From Nitrososphaeraceae archaeon (GTDB lineage Archaea > Thermoproteota > Nitrososphaeria > Nitrososphaerales > Nitrososphaeraceae), in contig WHTU01000006.1 in the NCBI GenBank assembly GCA_009377575.1, forward strand, positions 35,185 through 99,184: a stretch of 64,000 nucleotides of DNA. Direction: 5' to 3'. This document shows positions 53,830-63,194 of this stretch, piece after piece (position 1 is the first letter of the stretch; each line of letters opens with the position of its first letter). A program made the translations under genes and the position numbers. A model generated the notes under the pieces. The model was not told where the DNA came from. It ran no database searches and worked only from the letters and a program-made list of their open reading frames with translations.

Positions 53830-55106
53830 TTTTTAGACCTCATCAGATTGAATGCATAATCATATGCTTCAACCGTTCTATCGATATCCTCATCAGCATG
53901 AGAATATGACAAGAAGCATGTCTCGTATTGAGATGGTGGGATAAACACTCCCTTTTCGAGCAAAGCTGTAAAGAGTGCATTAAACATATCAAGATCAGAC
54001 GTTTTGGCTGATGTCATATCTCTTACTTCTCTAGTTGTAAAGAATAACTGATACATGGAACTGATACTGTTAATCCTGCAAGGGATTTTTCTATCACGCG
54101 CAACTTCGTTGATACCATCTATCAGGGAGTCGCATACTCTGGTCAGTCTTGGATATATTTGATTTCGACCTCTTGTCAGAGCAGAAATAGTTGCAATGGC
54201 GGCTGTAACTGCCACTGGATTGCCAGCATATGTACTCGCCTGATATACGTCTCCGGTTGGAGCGAACTGTTCAAGTAATTCCCGTCTACCGCAAATGGTT
54301 GCTAAAGAGAATCCATTTGCCACCGACTTCGAGAAGGTTACTATGTCAGGTTTGATCCCAAAGAATTCGCTTGCACCACCAGTTCCAAGACGAAAACCTG
54401 TTACAACTTCATCAAAGATCAGCACAATATTTCTTTCTAAAGTAATTTTTCTAATAAAGTTGAGATACTCTTTTTCAGGAACTACTAGGCCCATATTAGC
54501 AGGGACTGGTTCGAGGATAACGCAGGAGATATCATTTCTTTTCCTTATCACCTCTTCTAGTTGCACAAAATCATTAAATGGAACCAGAATAGTCTCTGAA
54601 CTAAATTCTTTAGGAATACCACTAGACGAGGGTGCACTGTGCCCAGATGTGTCGGTACTAACCAATGAATAGTCTTGTGCTCCGTGGTAACAGCCCTCGA
54701 ATTTGATAACCTTATTCTGCTTGGTGTAGCCCCTTGCGAGCCGGACAGCATTCATCGTCGCCTCCATTCCAGAATTCACGACCCTTGTCATTTCACATGC
54801 AGGAATTAGTTCAGCAATCATCTCGCCGAGTCTAACCTCCTTTTCTGTAGGAATACAGTAGAGAGATCCACTATCGAGCTGCAACTTAACGGCTTCCATT
54901 ACTTCGGTATACGCGTGTCCTAAAAGCAGCGATCCATATCCCATGCAATAATCTACATAACTGATGTGGTCACTACTGGTTACCTTACTTCCGTTCGCTG
55001 AGGCTGCAAAGAAAGGAAATGGATTGAAAAACCTGACTGGGCTGTTAACACCCCCGGGAATAACTTTAGTTGCCCTCTCGTAGAGGATCCGTGAGTTCTC
55101 ATACAT
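53811..55106 (-). CDS. hemL: Glutamate-1-semialdehyde aminotransferase
   Basis: A 431-residue PLP enzyme. The PLP Lys is in TFSKSVANGFSLATICGRRE, and the family blocks VIPGGVNSPVRFF, MGYGSLLLGHAY, FDEVVTGFRLG and VYQASTYAGNPVAVTAA are in place. It converts glutamate-1-semialdehyde to 5-aminolevulinate in the C5 route. It overlaps hemC by 19 bp and follows hemB by about 55 bp. Confidence 0.96.
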   Translation of the reverse strand: MYENSRILYERATKVIPGGVNSPVRFFNPFPFFAASANGSKVTSSDHISYVDYCMGYGSLLLGHAYTEVMEAVKLQLDSGSLYCIPTEKEVRLGEMIAELIPACEMTRVVNSGMEATMNAVRLARGYTKQNKVIKFEGCYHGAQDYSLVSTDTSGHSAPSSSGIPKEFSSETILVPFNDFVQLEEVIRKRNDISCVILEPVPANMGLVVPEKEYLNFIRKITLERNIVLIFDEVVTGFRLGTGGASEFFGIKPDIVTFSKSVANGFSLATICGRRELLEQFAPTGDVYQASTYAGNPVAVTAAIATISALTRGRNQIYPRLTRVCDSLIDGINEVARDRKIPCRINSISSMYQLFFTTREVRDMTSAKTSDLDMFNALFTALLEKGVFIPPSQYETCFLSYSHADEDIDRTVEAYDYAFNLMRSKKWEITR

Positions 55107-55160
55107 TCATAGATCAAACACTAGAAGATACTAGTGGTTATAATTTCATTCCGAGCTTTT

Positions 55161-56162
55161 CTATTCTTCCTGTAGTATCTGAGAAATCAACTTCGCGTGA
55201 TACGTAATGAGGATATCAGCACCAGCCCTCTTTATTGAAGTCAGCATTTCGTGGACTGCTTGCTTCTCGTCTATCAAGCCTTGCCTAGAAGCAGCTTTAA
55301 TCATGGCGTAATCACCTGACACACTAAAGGCACACAGGGGTAGATTAGTCATGTCTCTTACCCTCCTAACCAAATCCAGATATTGCACAGCAGGTTTGAC
55401 CATTACTATATCTACCCCCTCCTGGATATCCATCATCACTTCTCTCAAAGCTTCTCGATGATTGAGAAACGACATCTGATACGACTTCCGATCACCAGAA
55501 GATGGAGTGGAAGCTGAGATTTCTCTAAATGGGGAATAAAGTGAAGAAGCGTGTTTTGCAGAGTATCCCATGATTATAGTGTCTGTGAATCCATTGTCAT
55601 CTAATGTTTCTCTAATGGCCTTTACTTGACCATCCATCATCGCTGAGGGAGCAACCATATCAGTTCCCGAATTTGCGTGGCTCACGGCTATCCTAGCCAA
55701 CAGATCGAGGCTTAAATCATTATCAACCTTCCTTCCTCGTAGTATTCCGCAATGGCCTGAAAGAGTATATTGGCATAAGCATACGTCGCTAATAACAACT
55801 ATCTGATCACCGAAGGTTTTTCTGAGAGATTCTATCGATTGTTGTACTATCCCATGCCTACTAAAGGCTGAACTACCGCTCTCATCTTTTGACGAGGGGA
55901 TCCCAAAGATGATAAAAGCACGCATTCCAAGGTCGTAGCACTCTTGAACCTCTTCAATGAGACCAGATAAGGGGAATTTTCTTATGCCCTCCATTGTTTG
56001 ACTTTCTTCAGCGGTAGTAATCCCTTCCTTTACAAAAACTGGATAAATAAAGTCCTTAACTGAAATTCTGGTTTCTTGCAATAATTGTCGTATCGCTGGA
56101 TTTTTTCTGAGCCGTCTCAGCCTTACTTTTGGAAATCCTGGCGACGATTTATCAAGTGTCAT
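55161..56162 (-). CDS. hemB: Porphobilinogen synthase (ALA dehydratase)
   Basis: A 333-residue enzyme with the metal-site cluster CLCQYTLSGHCGI and the active-site Lys pair in IIMGYSAKHASSLYSPFRE and DIVMVKPAVQYLDLVR. Family start RLRRLRKNPAIRQLLQET. It condenses two 5-aminolevulinates. The zinc-binding Cys cluster (C-x-C-...-C) is present, so it should be the Zn-dependent form. Start is ATG at 56162; it overlaps the hemA end by 11 bp. Confidence 0.96.
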   Translation of the reverse strand: MTLDKSSPGFPKVRLRRLRKNPAIRQLLQETRISVKDFIYPVFVKEGITTAEESQTMEGIRKFPLSGLIEEVQECYDLGMRAFIIFGIPSSKDESGSSAFSRHGIVQQSIESLRKTFGDQIVVISDVCLCQYTLSGHCGILRGRKVDNDLSLDLLARIAVSHANSGTDMVAPSAMMDGQVKAIRETLDDNGFTDTIIMGYSAKHASSLYSPFREISASTPSSGDRKSYQMSFLNHREALREVMMDIQEGVDIVMVKPAVQYLDLVRRVRDMTNLPLCAFSVSGDYAMIKAASRQGLIDEKQAVHEMLTSIKRAGADILITYHAKLISQILQEE

Positions 56163-57441
56163 AATTGAACATGCTTTCGACGATTCTGATTAAATCCTGC
56201 TCAGAAACTCTTCCTATTCGAGCCTCCTTTCGCAGGTTATTCATAGGTGTAGACAAAACAGTGGAGACTATCGAACGAGAAAGCTCTCTAATTGTTCTCT
56301 TATCTTCTTCGCCTAACTTTGCTGAAAAAATGGACATTGCCTTATCCAGTTCAGCCTCTCGCAACACATCAACTGACCTGAAAACTGAATCGATTAACTG
56401 TTCTACTCTCTTACTTTTAAGAATATCAACAAACGATTTTGCCTCCTTATCGATAATCTTCTCTGCAGAAATTATCTCGTTTTTTCTAAATTTGAGATTA
56501 TTTTCTGCTATTTCGGCGATCTGATCCATGTTAATTAATTTGATTCCCTTAATGGTACTAATTTGGTCCTCAACGGTCCTAGGATTCGAAAGGTCTAAAA
56601 CCAGCATCCCTTTATTTCTTGTTGACATCGCTTTGCTGATCCTTTCATAAGTGATCAAGAAATAAGGTGCTGTAGTCGATACGAAGACTATATCATATCC
56701 AGTGAGACCAGATAAAGCACTTTCAAACGCGATAGGATATCCGCCGGCTGTATCTGCGAAGGATTTTGCTCTTTCAAGAGTTCTACTTGTAATCATAAAT
56801 CTAACCTCCCTCTGCCTTAATGACTTTGCAACCAGACTAGCTCCTTCTCCTGACCCAATTATCAGTATGCTTCTACTTTTGAGATCATCGAAATAATTCC
56901 CAGCGATGCCAACAGCCACAGAACCAATCGAGACGTTACCCTTATTCAATCGAGTAGTTGTTCTTACTTTACTTCCTGTTTTGAGAGCCTTTGTGAATAT
57001 TAATGAGAGATTTGAACTGGAATGTCCATTGCACCTTGAAAATTCAAAAGATCTCCTTACCTGTCCTAATATTTGATCCTCTCCTACTACTAAAGAGTCT
57101 AGACCAGAAGCTAGCCTCAAGAGATGCAGAATGGCTTCTTGTCCAAAGCTTATCTCTACATTATCTGAGAGGTCCACTTTTGGTAGGCCTGTGACCGCTG
57201 ACCAAATGCCTAATATTTTTTGTTCATCTTGCGTTTCAGCTGACGATAAAAAAATTTCTACCCGATTGCATGTTTGCAAAATAACACACTCACTATCAGG
57301 TGCGATCTCCCTGAATCTAGCATAAGCTGAATTAATATTCTTAAACGTGAATCTTTCGAGAAGATGAATGGGAGCCTTCTTGTAAGTGATTCGAGCGTTA
57401 CAAAATTGCTGTTCTCGATATAGGGGCTCGAATTGTGTCAT
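56152..57441 (-). CDS. hemA: Glutamyl-tRNA reductase
   Basis: A 429-residue protein with the catalytic Cys in LQTCNRVEIFLS (about residue 58), VVGEDQILGQVR, the NADPH-binding motif ILIIGSGEGASLVAKSL and VSTTAPYFLIT. It reduces glutamyl-tRNA to glutamate-1-semialdehyde, the first step of tetrapyrrole synthesis by the C5 route. Begins directly after the stop of the upstream precorrin-2 dehydrogenase gene (no gap) and overlaps hemB by 11 bp. Confidence 0.96.
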   Translation of the reverse strand: MTQFEPLYREQQFCNARITYKKAPIHLLERFTFKNINSAYARFREIAPDSECVILQTCNRVEIFLSSAETQDEQKILGIWSAVTGLPKVDLSDNVEISFGQEAILHLLRLASGLDSLVVGEDQILGQVRRSFEFSRCNGHSSSNLSLIFTKALKTGSKVRTTTRLNKGNVSIGSVAVGIAGNYFDDLKSRSILIIGSGEGASLVAKSLRQREVRFMITSRTLERAKSFADTAGGYPIAFESALSGLTGYDIVFVSTTAPYFLITYERISKAMSTRNKGMLVLDLSNPRTVEDQISTIKGIKLINMDQIAEIAENNLKFRKNEIISAEKIIDKEAKSFVDILKSKRVEQLIDSVFRSVDVLREAELDKAMSIFSAKLGEEDKRTIRELSRSIVSTVLSTPMNNLRKEARIGRVSEQDLIRIVESMFNYDT

Positions 57442-58110
57442 TTAGCTTCTTTTGCCCTCCCAAGAGTTTATTAATGCAACTAATTCCTGTCGAGCATCAT
57501 CGATGCGTTCTTCTTTAATAAGCTTCTGGATAGTAGCATTGTTAATGACAGAGTACAGGAATTCCTTTCTTTCAGAGACTGTGGGTATTCTTGTCCTTAT
57601 CATTCTCCTCGCGGCTTCTTGGAGTCGTATGTTTTCAATATCCGACTTACTCACTAATCTTTTTAAAACCCTTTCTGCTTTAATCCTAAATCGTCTGGCA
57701 ACTATTGGACTTCTTCCGGAGGTAGATATGGCAATTTGAAGGATCCCTTCAACATTAATTATAGAAGCATACGAGAAATCGCTAACCGATGGGTCATCGA
57801 CTGCATAAGACAATGCCCCCTTTAAACTAGCCTCTTTAGCTATTGCACGATTGAGATGTTTATTATTAGTGCAGGCCAAAATTAGGAATGGATTTTCATA
57901 ATCCTTGAGAAAGCTGGTATCTTTAACGTGCTCTTTTCGTAGTAAGAGTTTTCCCTTATCTCGTAGTCCCTTCATTATCTTATTAAGGCGGTTTGTGATC
58001 AGAATTATTTCACAATTCTGATCTTCTAGCCCTCTCAACTTTCTTAAGCCTTCTGTTCCTCCGCCTATAATAATGACTTGCTTCCCGTTTAGGTTCAAAT
58101 CAACTAGCAA
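57442..58110 (-). CDS. Precorrin-2 dehydrogenase/sirohydrochlorin ferrochelatase
   Basis: A 222-residue protein of the CysG-N/Met8/SirC family. It starts LVDLNLNGKQVIIIGGGTEGLRKLRGL (NAD motif with GGG), followed by ILACTNNKHLNRAIAKEAS and IAISTSGRSPIVARRFRIKAE. It oxidises precorrin-2 to sirohydrochlorin and may insert iron. It is the first gene of the tetrapyrrole operon, upstream of hemA with no gap, tying the siroheme branch to the common steps. TTG start at 58110. Confidence 0.9.
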   Translation of the reverse strand: MLVDLNLNGKQVIIIGGGTEGLRKLRGLEDQNCEIILITNRLNKIMKGLRDKGKLLLRKEHVKDTSFLKDYENPFLILACTNNKHLNRAIAKEASLKGALSYAVDDPSVSDFSYASIINVEGILQIAISTSGRSPIVARRFRIKAERVLKRLVSKSDIENIRLQEAARRMIRTRIPTVSERKEFLYSVINNATIQKLIKEERIDDARQELVALINSWEGKRS

Positions 58111-58387
58111 TTATCGCACCAGGATAAACAAGGAATAAGACGTAAGTTTTACTATTTAATTGTTACATCCGATAAAATCGATTTGAGCTAAATCCGTGTT
58201 TCCATTTAGGGTAATAGAATTTCATACTAAATTTTTCTATCGGTAGGCTCAACCAAGAGAGATCAGATAGACCATCTCTTTCTCAAGTTTTACTCGTTGC
58301 ATATGGTAGATTCAATTGGACGATTCATGTTACAATAACCTTTCACCTAAGACTAATTAAGAATGGATTGTTTACCACTATTAGTCC
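58111..58387. promoter_or_regulatory. Divergent promoter region of the tetrapyrrole operon and radA
   Basis: About 275 AT-rich bases between the operon (minus) and radA (plus). It must hold both promoters. I found no perfect palindrome or repeat to point to an operator. Confidence 0.45.
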
Positions 58388-59374
58388 TTGAATGACAACG
58401 ATGCTCCAAAGACAGCGCTAGATCTTTGTTCCATAGAGGAGATAGGAATCGCCACTAGAACGCATCTTGAAAACTCGGGATTTAGGTCACTTAAAGATTT
58501 GGTTGTAAGAGGACCGGTTGATATTTCAGAGGCTACAGGAATGGATATCGAAAAATCAGCTGTTCTATGTAACCGAGCTCGACAAAGACTTGAGGAAGCG
58601 GGCGTATTAGAGAAAAGCTTTGTAACAGCACGCAAATTGTACAATAAGCGGCTTACTGCGGAACGAACATCAACAGGTTCTAGAAACCTCGACACCTTAC
58701 TTGGAGGAGGAGTGGAGTCTCGTGCTGTCACAGAAATTTATGGAGAATATGGAACTGGCAAGACACAAATATGTCACAGCTTGTGCGTTATGATAACTCG
58801 CGACACTGCCCATGGAGGGTTGGGCGGAAAGGCGATCTACGTAGACACTGAAAGTACCTTCAGGCCTGAGCGCATTGTTTCCATATGTAGTGCAAGAAAT
58901 ATTGAACCTGATCATGTCCTCGATAGCATCATTGTTGCTAAAGCATACAACTCAGCGCACCAGGAATTAATAATAGATGAAACAGGCCCAGTCATAGATA
59001 CCAATGGGGTCAAGCTTGTTATCGTGGATTCGGCAGTTGCACACTATAGAGCGGAATTCTTGGGTAGGGCGACTCTCTCAGAAAGGCAGCAGAAACTGAA
59101 TAAATTTATGCACATCCTTTTGAGAATCTCTGAAACATACGGTGTTGCTGTTGTAATTACGAACCAGATTCAATCATCACCTGATTCAATTTTTGGAGAC
59201 GCCTTCAAACCGGCAGGCGGCAATGTAGTCGCCCATACTAGTACATACCGCATCTATCTGAAGCGCTCAGGTAGGAATAGAATTGCAAGGATGGTGGACA
59301 GCCCTTATCACCCAGAAACTGAGGTGCTTTTCTCGCTTTCAGAAAAGGGAGCTACGGATCCAGAACAATATTGA
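58388..59374 (+). CDS. radA: DNA repair and recombination protein RadA
   Basis: A 328-residue RecA-family recombinase from TTG 58388. N-terminal helix-hairpin-helix domain (residues 12-60, SIEEIGIATRTHLENSG), Walker A GEYGTGKTQICHS at about 118-130, Walker B LVIVDSAV, and the loop region NQIQSSPDSIFGDAFKPAGG. It forms filaments for strand exchange in homologous recombination. Archaeal length is standard. The Polymerisation motif is near FVTARKLYNKR. Start codon TTG is the only one suitable in front of the HhH domain. Confidence 0.95.
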   Translation: MNDNDAPKTALDLCSIEEIGIATRTHLENSGFRSLKDLVVRGPVDISEATGMDIEKSAVLCNRARQRLEEAGVLEKSFVTARKLYNKRLTAERTSTGSRNLDTLLGGGVESRAVTEIYGEYGTGKTQICHSLCVMITRDTAHGGLGGKAIYVDTESTFRPERIVSICSARNIEPDHVLDSIIVAKAYNSAHQELIIDETGPVIDTNGVKLVIVDSAVAHYRAEFLGRATLSERQQKLNKFMHILLRISETYGVAVVITNQIQSSPDSIFGDAFKPAGGNVVAHTSTYRIYLKRSGRNRIARMVDSPYHPETEVLFSLSEKGATDPEQY

Positions 59375-59425
59375 TTGTTATATGTAGTTACTATTAAATT
59401 AAGGCCTGCAAATACAGGAAACAAA

Positions 59426-59716
59426 ATGCCTAGTTCACATGGCTATAGGAGGAAGTCTCGCTCGGTTATGACGCAGAATAACGTTCCAAAGGGATTATCC
59501 TATCTGCTAGCTGAATACAATCCCGGTGACAAGGTAATCATCACAATAGATCCGAGGGAACACAAAACGACCCCACATAGAAGATACCAAGGTAAGGTTG
59601 GAATAGTATTGCAAGTTGGAAGAAGGACATTAAAAACCTCAGTACTTATCGGCAAGAAGCAGAAAATCTTACAAACTAGGCTTAACCACGTAAAACATCT
59701 GACGGCTGTGAATTAG
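59426..59716 (+). CDS. rpl21e: Ribosomal protein L21e
   Basis: A 96-residue protein from the ATG at 59426 (the longer frame from 59375 adds 17 residues not in the family). It begins PSSHGYRRKSRSVMTQ and has GDKVIITIDPREHKTTPHRRYQGKVG, of which the DPREHKTTPHRRYQGK part is characteristic of L21e. A 50S subunit protein. It starts a transcript with rpoF 4 bp later, followed by DUF655 and ksgA, a conserved archaeal order. Confidence 0.95.
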   Translation: MPSSHGYRRKSRSVMTQNNVPKGLSYLLAEYNPGDKVIITIDPREHKTTPHRRYQGKVGIVLQVGRRTLKTSVLIGKKQKILQTRLNHVKHLTAVN

Positions 59717-59720
59717 ACTA

Positions 59721-60053
59721 ATGACAGAGATTGAAAAGAAAGAAATAAAAACATTACCTGAGGTCAAGGAGATTCTGGAGAAGGTGAAACCTGACGAAAT
59801 GGACCAGATCCAAAGATGGACATTTGATTTTGTAACAAGATTCTCGAAACTCGATGCAGAAACCTCACGTAAGATGGTCGAGGAACAAATTAAGGAATGT
59901 GAATTGAGAGAAGAAGAGGCAGTAGAATTAGTTAACATAGTACCAAAGTCACTTGAGGAACTGAGATCATTTACATTTGGATGGAAAAAACTGATCTTGA
60001 CCAATACTCTGGAAAAAATGTTAGAGATCTTGAAAAAGAAAGCTGAAGGTTAA
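59721..60053 (+). CDS. rpoF: RNA polymerase subunit F (Rpb4-like)
   Basis: A 110-residue helical protein: LPEVKEILEKVKPDEMDQIQ and the Rpb4-like end FTFGWKKLILTNTLEKMLEILK. Archaeal RpoF forms the stalk of RNA polymerase with RpoE. It is 4 bp after L21e and 44 bp ahead of DUF655, the usual L21e-RpoF-DUF655-KsgA cluster of archaea, which makes the call firm. Confidence 0.92.
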   Translation: MTEIEKKEIKTLPEVKEILEKVKPDEMDQIQRWTFDFVTRFSKLDAETSRKMVEEQIKECELREEEAVELVNIVPKSLEELRSFTFGWKKLILTNTLEKMLEILKKKAEG

Positions 60054-60097
60054 ATATTTAGCCATTATTCAATTAATTGGGAATTAGATCATTGTCA

Positions 60098-60709
60098 ATG
60101 TCTGTGGACAGATCCGATCGTACTTATAGAAGTGATGATAGTTACGCACATCATCACCAACCTCAACGTAAATACGAAGAGTATGCATACATATTGGATT
60201 TTAGACAACGCGGAAAATCCTCAACTGTAAGAGGTCGCGAGGGTGTAATAATACAAGCAATTGGCGAAGAAAGACTCACATTATTAGAATTACTTGGATA
60301 CGGAAATGCAACTTTCGAAGTAGGAGAACGGCTCTATATCGGAAGGGATGGAAGAGAAAAGATCATCAGCGTTCTTGGAAGATTAGAATACTCAAATATA
60401 TCTCAGACTGCTAAAAATGAACTCCCTGCCACAGTCGAAAAAATTGTGTTAGAGAACGAAAAAAGATTTATCGATTATGTAAATATTGCCCAACCTGTAA
60501 CTCCTAGAATTCACGCTCTGGAGCTTATCCCCGGAATAGGGAAAACCTACATGATGGCAATGATTAAAGGGAGGGAATCTAAGAAGTTCGAGTCTTTCCA
60601 GGATATCCAGGACAGGATTGGCTTAAAAGACCCTGCTAAACTGATAGCAAAGAGAATCGTTGAAGAAATAACCGGCGAGGCTCGTATGAACTTATTCGTG
60701 AGAAGATGA
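60098..60709 (+). CDS. DUF655 family protein
   Basis: About 203 residues from the ATG at 60098 (TTG at 60077 adds seven). N-terminal basic, His-rich tail, then an OB-like beta domain (YAYILDFRQRGKSSTVRGRE, VGERLYIGRDGREKI) and a helix-hairpin-helix-like end (IHALELIPGIGKTYMMAMIKGRE). DUF655 proteins are encoded between rpoF and ksgA in archaea and bind nucleic acid, perhaps rRNA. Its last bases overlap the ksgA start by four bases (ATGA). Confidence 0.92.
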   Translation: MSVDRSDRTYRSDDSYAHHHQPQRKYEEYAYILDFRQRGKSSTVRGREGVIIQAIGEERLTLLELLGYGNATFEVGERLYIGRDGREKIISVLGRLEYSNISQTAKNELPATVEKIVLENEKRFIDYVNIAQPVTPRIHALELIPGIGKTYMMAMIKGRESKKFESFQDIQDRIGLKDPAKLIAKRIVEEITGEARMNLFVRR

Positions 60710-61437
60710 AACTAACAGGTCCAAACTCGCTAGGGCAGCACACACTCACCGATTGGGTGGTTATGGAACAAATCATTCGAGAGGCAAATCTAACTAAGAC
60801 CGAAAAAGTTCTCGAGATCGGTGCGGGAGAGGGAGACCTCACGTCGCAGCTTTGCAGGAATGCAGATCAAGTGACTTCCCTTGAAATTGACAAAGCCAAG
60901 TTTGAGTTTACGAGGCTAAAATTGGCGAAGTGTAATAATCTGCACTTGCTGAATGTAAGTCCTTTTAGTTCTAACTCGATGACCTTTGAATTTGATGTTT
61001 GTGTCTCCAATATTCCCTATTCAAGGAGTAAGGAGACTATAATGTGGTTAAGCAATCAAAAGTTTAACAGGGCAGTAATTATGGTGCAGAAAGAATTCGC
61101 AAGAAAACTCAGTTCAAAGCCCGGTACGAAGTCTTATAGGGCGATTTCCGTAGTCTGTGAATATTGTTTTATTGTTAAAGAGTTATTCGAGGTATCAAGT
61201 ACCTCATTCAGCCCACCACCGGCGGTCTCATCTCAAGTTATTAAACTGGTGCCCTCCGGAAGACAAATATCCTACAACGTAAAAAAGAATATAGAAGTAT
61301 TATTCTCACAGAGAAAAAGAAATGTTCGCAAGGTTGCCTCAGTTCTTGGCCTTAAGTCTGGTTCAGACTTGTCAAAGAGAATATGTCAGTTAAGTCCAAA
61401 TGAGATTGTAGATTTAGCGAGGAGTATCAGCATCTGA
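60706..61437 (+). CDS. ksgA: 16S rRNA dimethyladenosine methyltransferase (KsgA/Dim1)
   Basis: A 243-residue SAM-dependent methyltransferase. The family signature GPNSLGQHTLTD (residues 4-15) is followed by VLEIGAGEGDLTSQL (motif I), LEIDKAKFE, and CVSNIPYSRSKETI (the NIPY motif of adenine N6 methyltransferases). The C-terminus has the RNA-binding helical domain. It dimethylates the two adjacent adenines in the 3' hairpin of 16S rRNA. ATGA overlap with DUF655. Confidence 0.95.
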   Translation: MKLTGPNSLGQHTLTDWVVMEQIIREANLTKTEKVLEIGAGEGDLTSQLCRNADQVTSLEIDKAKFEFTRLKLAKCNNLHLLNVSPFSSNSMTFEFDVCVSNIPYSRSKETIMWLSNQKFNRAVIMVQKEFARKLSSKPGTKSYRAISVVCEYCFIVKELFEVSSTSFSPPPAVSSQVIKLVPSGRQISYNVKKNIEVLFSQRKRNVRKVASVLGLKSGSDLSKRICQLSPNEIVDLARSISI

Positions 61438-61527
61438 AGCTATACTGTCCTGGAAGCCATTGGCTGACAAATGGAATGAAGATGATTTTTGTCTTACCAG
61501 AATTCAGACAGCGAATTGAATCGCGGT

Positions 61528-62088
61528 ATGACTCATAAAATTCCCAAATATCAACCGTCTGACGACACCTACCTTATGCTGGACTCATTGGCGGGATATC
61601 GAGGAAACTCAGCACTAGAGATTGGTGTTGGGTCGGGCATTATCCTTAAAGAACTTTGCAAAAGCTTTTCCATTGTGGTTGGAACAGATATTGATCTCGA
61701 TGCTTTGTCATATTGCAATCAATTAAACCGCATAGAAGCTGACCTGATTTGTTGTGATGGAGCAAAAGCACTTGCGCCCTTCCAGAAATACGACCTTATC
61801 GTCAGTAATCCCCCATATCTTCCCGCCGAGGACAATGATATTTACGACAGAACCATTTACGGGGGAATAACAGGTTCGGACGTAGCATTGGAATTCATCA
61901 TATCTGCAATCAATCTTTTGAGCCAGCATGGTGCGATTTTAATTCTCCTTTCGAGTCTGTCTAACGTACCTCAAGTCTACAACGTGATAGCATCTTTGGG
62001 ACTTTGCAGGAGAACAATTTCAACGAAAAAACTGTTCTTTGAGTCTCTCTCAGTAGAGGAGATACGGTTCTTTCCGTCAACTATTTAA
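61528..62088 (+). CDS. HemK/PrmC-related N5-glutamine methyltransferase
   Basis: About 186 residues from the ATG at 61528 (a TTG at 61489 is the longer alternative). Motifs: PKYQPSDDTYLMLDSL (the family Tyr/PSDDTY), ALEIGVGSGIILKEL (SAM motif I) and VSNPPYLPAEDN, the NPPY motif used on glutamine amides. The archaeal/eukaryotic Mtq2-type enzymes methylate the GGQ glutamine of release factor aRF1. It follows ksgA after about 90 bp, as in many archaea. Confidence 0.9.
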   Translation: MTHKIPKYQPSDDTYLMLDSLAGYRGNSALEIGVGSGIILKELCKSFSIVVGTDIDLDALSYCNQLNRIEADLICCDGAKALAPFQKYDLIVSNPPYLPAEDNDIYDRTIYGGITGSDVALEFIISAINLLSQHGAILILLSSLSNVPQVYNVIASLGLCRRTISTKKLFFESLSVEEIRFFPSTI

Positions 62089-62131
62089 GGATAGTTCTTG
62101 CTCAGAAGAGTTCTATTCAAGGATATTGGGA

Positions 62132-63157
62132 TCATTTCCTCAGTAGATTAGAAGATTTCCGTGAAATTTCAGCGGTCATACTGGATAAAGACGATTCACC
62201 CCCAAGGTCATATGTTACATACTTTCCCTCTGCAATTATTTTTTCGGTAGCCTCAAAGATTGCGCTAGAGATCTCCTTTTCACCTAGATATCTCACCAAC
62301 CAAGCGCCAGAAAGGATAGAAGCTACAGGATTCACCTTATCCATTCCAGAATATTTGGGCGCACTTCCATGCGCAGGCTCAAACATCGCATAACTTTCCC
62401 CGAAGTTACCAGAATATACGTTACCGATTGAACCTACATGACCTGAAGCACACTCTGATATGATATCCATAAATAGATTTGTACTTAGGAGGATATTTCG
62501 GTTAAATCGTTCAGGATTTTTGACGAGTTGTTGAGTCATGTTGTCCACATAATACTCTTCTACCTCAATGTCTTGGAACTGATGACTGATTTTTTCAACA
62601 GAGTTCCAAAATATTCCGTCCGTTTCCTTCAAAATATTCCGCTTTGTCACCGCTACTAACTTCTTATATTCACGTTCTTTGGCCAGTTCAAACGCCTTAA
62701 GAGTCACTCGTTCGCATCCTTTCCTTGTTATCTTTCTTACTGCAATTGCAGAATCCTCGCTAGTTCTAAATTCTATCCCTGCATACAGACCTTCGGTAGC
62801 CTCTCTAACACAAAGAAAGTCAAGCTTTCGATCCAACTGCCGATATGTCTTGATAGGCCTTACATTTGCATAGAGTTCAAATCTTTGTCTTATGCTAACT
62901 GCTACGCTGCGAGGGGCATCTGGATTTGGAACAGTCGTGGTTGGGCCTTTAAAGCACGCGTCACTTTGTTTGAGAAGTTTCCATACCTCATCGGAGATAT
63001 ATGAATTGCCGCCCGATTTCATCCACCATTCAGAACCGGCGTCGCAAATGACGAATTTGACCTGGGAATTACATGATTTCAATACATGCAACACAGCCTC
63101 GACAAGCTCTGGGCCTGTTCCATCACCCTTTATCACAATAGCCGTCTTGCCAGTCAA
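62132..63157 (-). CDS. Isocitrate/isopropylmalate dehydrogenase family enzyme
   Basis: A 341-residue beta-decarboxylating dehydrogenase. It starts TAIVIKGDGTGPELVEAV and has RQRFELYANVRPIKTY (substrate Arg), REATEGLYAGIE, VTKRNILKETDGIFW, DNMTQQLVKNPERFN and FEPAHGSAPKYSGMDKVNP. Whether it acts on isocitrate or 3-isopropylmalate cannot be settled by eye; the REATEGLY variant and its length suggest isocitrate dehydrogenase. It is convergent with the HemK-like gene and 37 bp downstream of the membrane protein at 63195. Confidence 0.85.
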   Translation of the reverse strand: MTGKTAIVIKGDGTGPELVEAVLHVLKSCNSQVKFVICDAGSEWWMKSGGNSYISDEVWKLLKQSDACFKGPTTTVPNPDAPRSVAVSIRQRFELYANVRPIKTYRQLDRKLDFLCVREATEGLYAGIEFRTSEDSAIAVRKITRKGCERVTLKAFELAKEREYKKLVAVTKRNILKETDGIFWNSVEKISHQFQDIEVEEYYVDNMTQQLVKNPERFNRNILLSTNLFMDIISECASGHVGSIGNVYSGNFGESYAMFEPAHGSAPKYSGMDKVNPVASILSGAWLVRYLGEKEISSAIFEATEKIIAEGKYVTYDLGGESSLSSMTAEISRKSSNLLRK

Positions 63158-63194
63158 AGAGATTAAATCAGAAAGAATTGTTCCAGTATTATAT

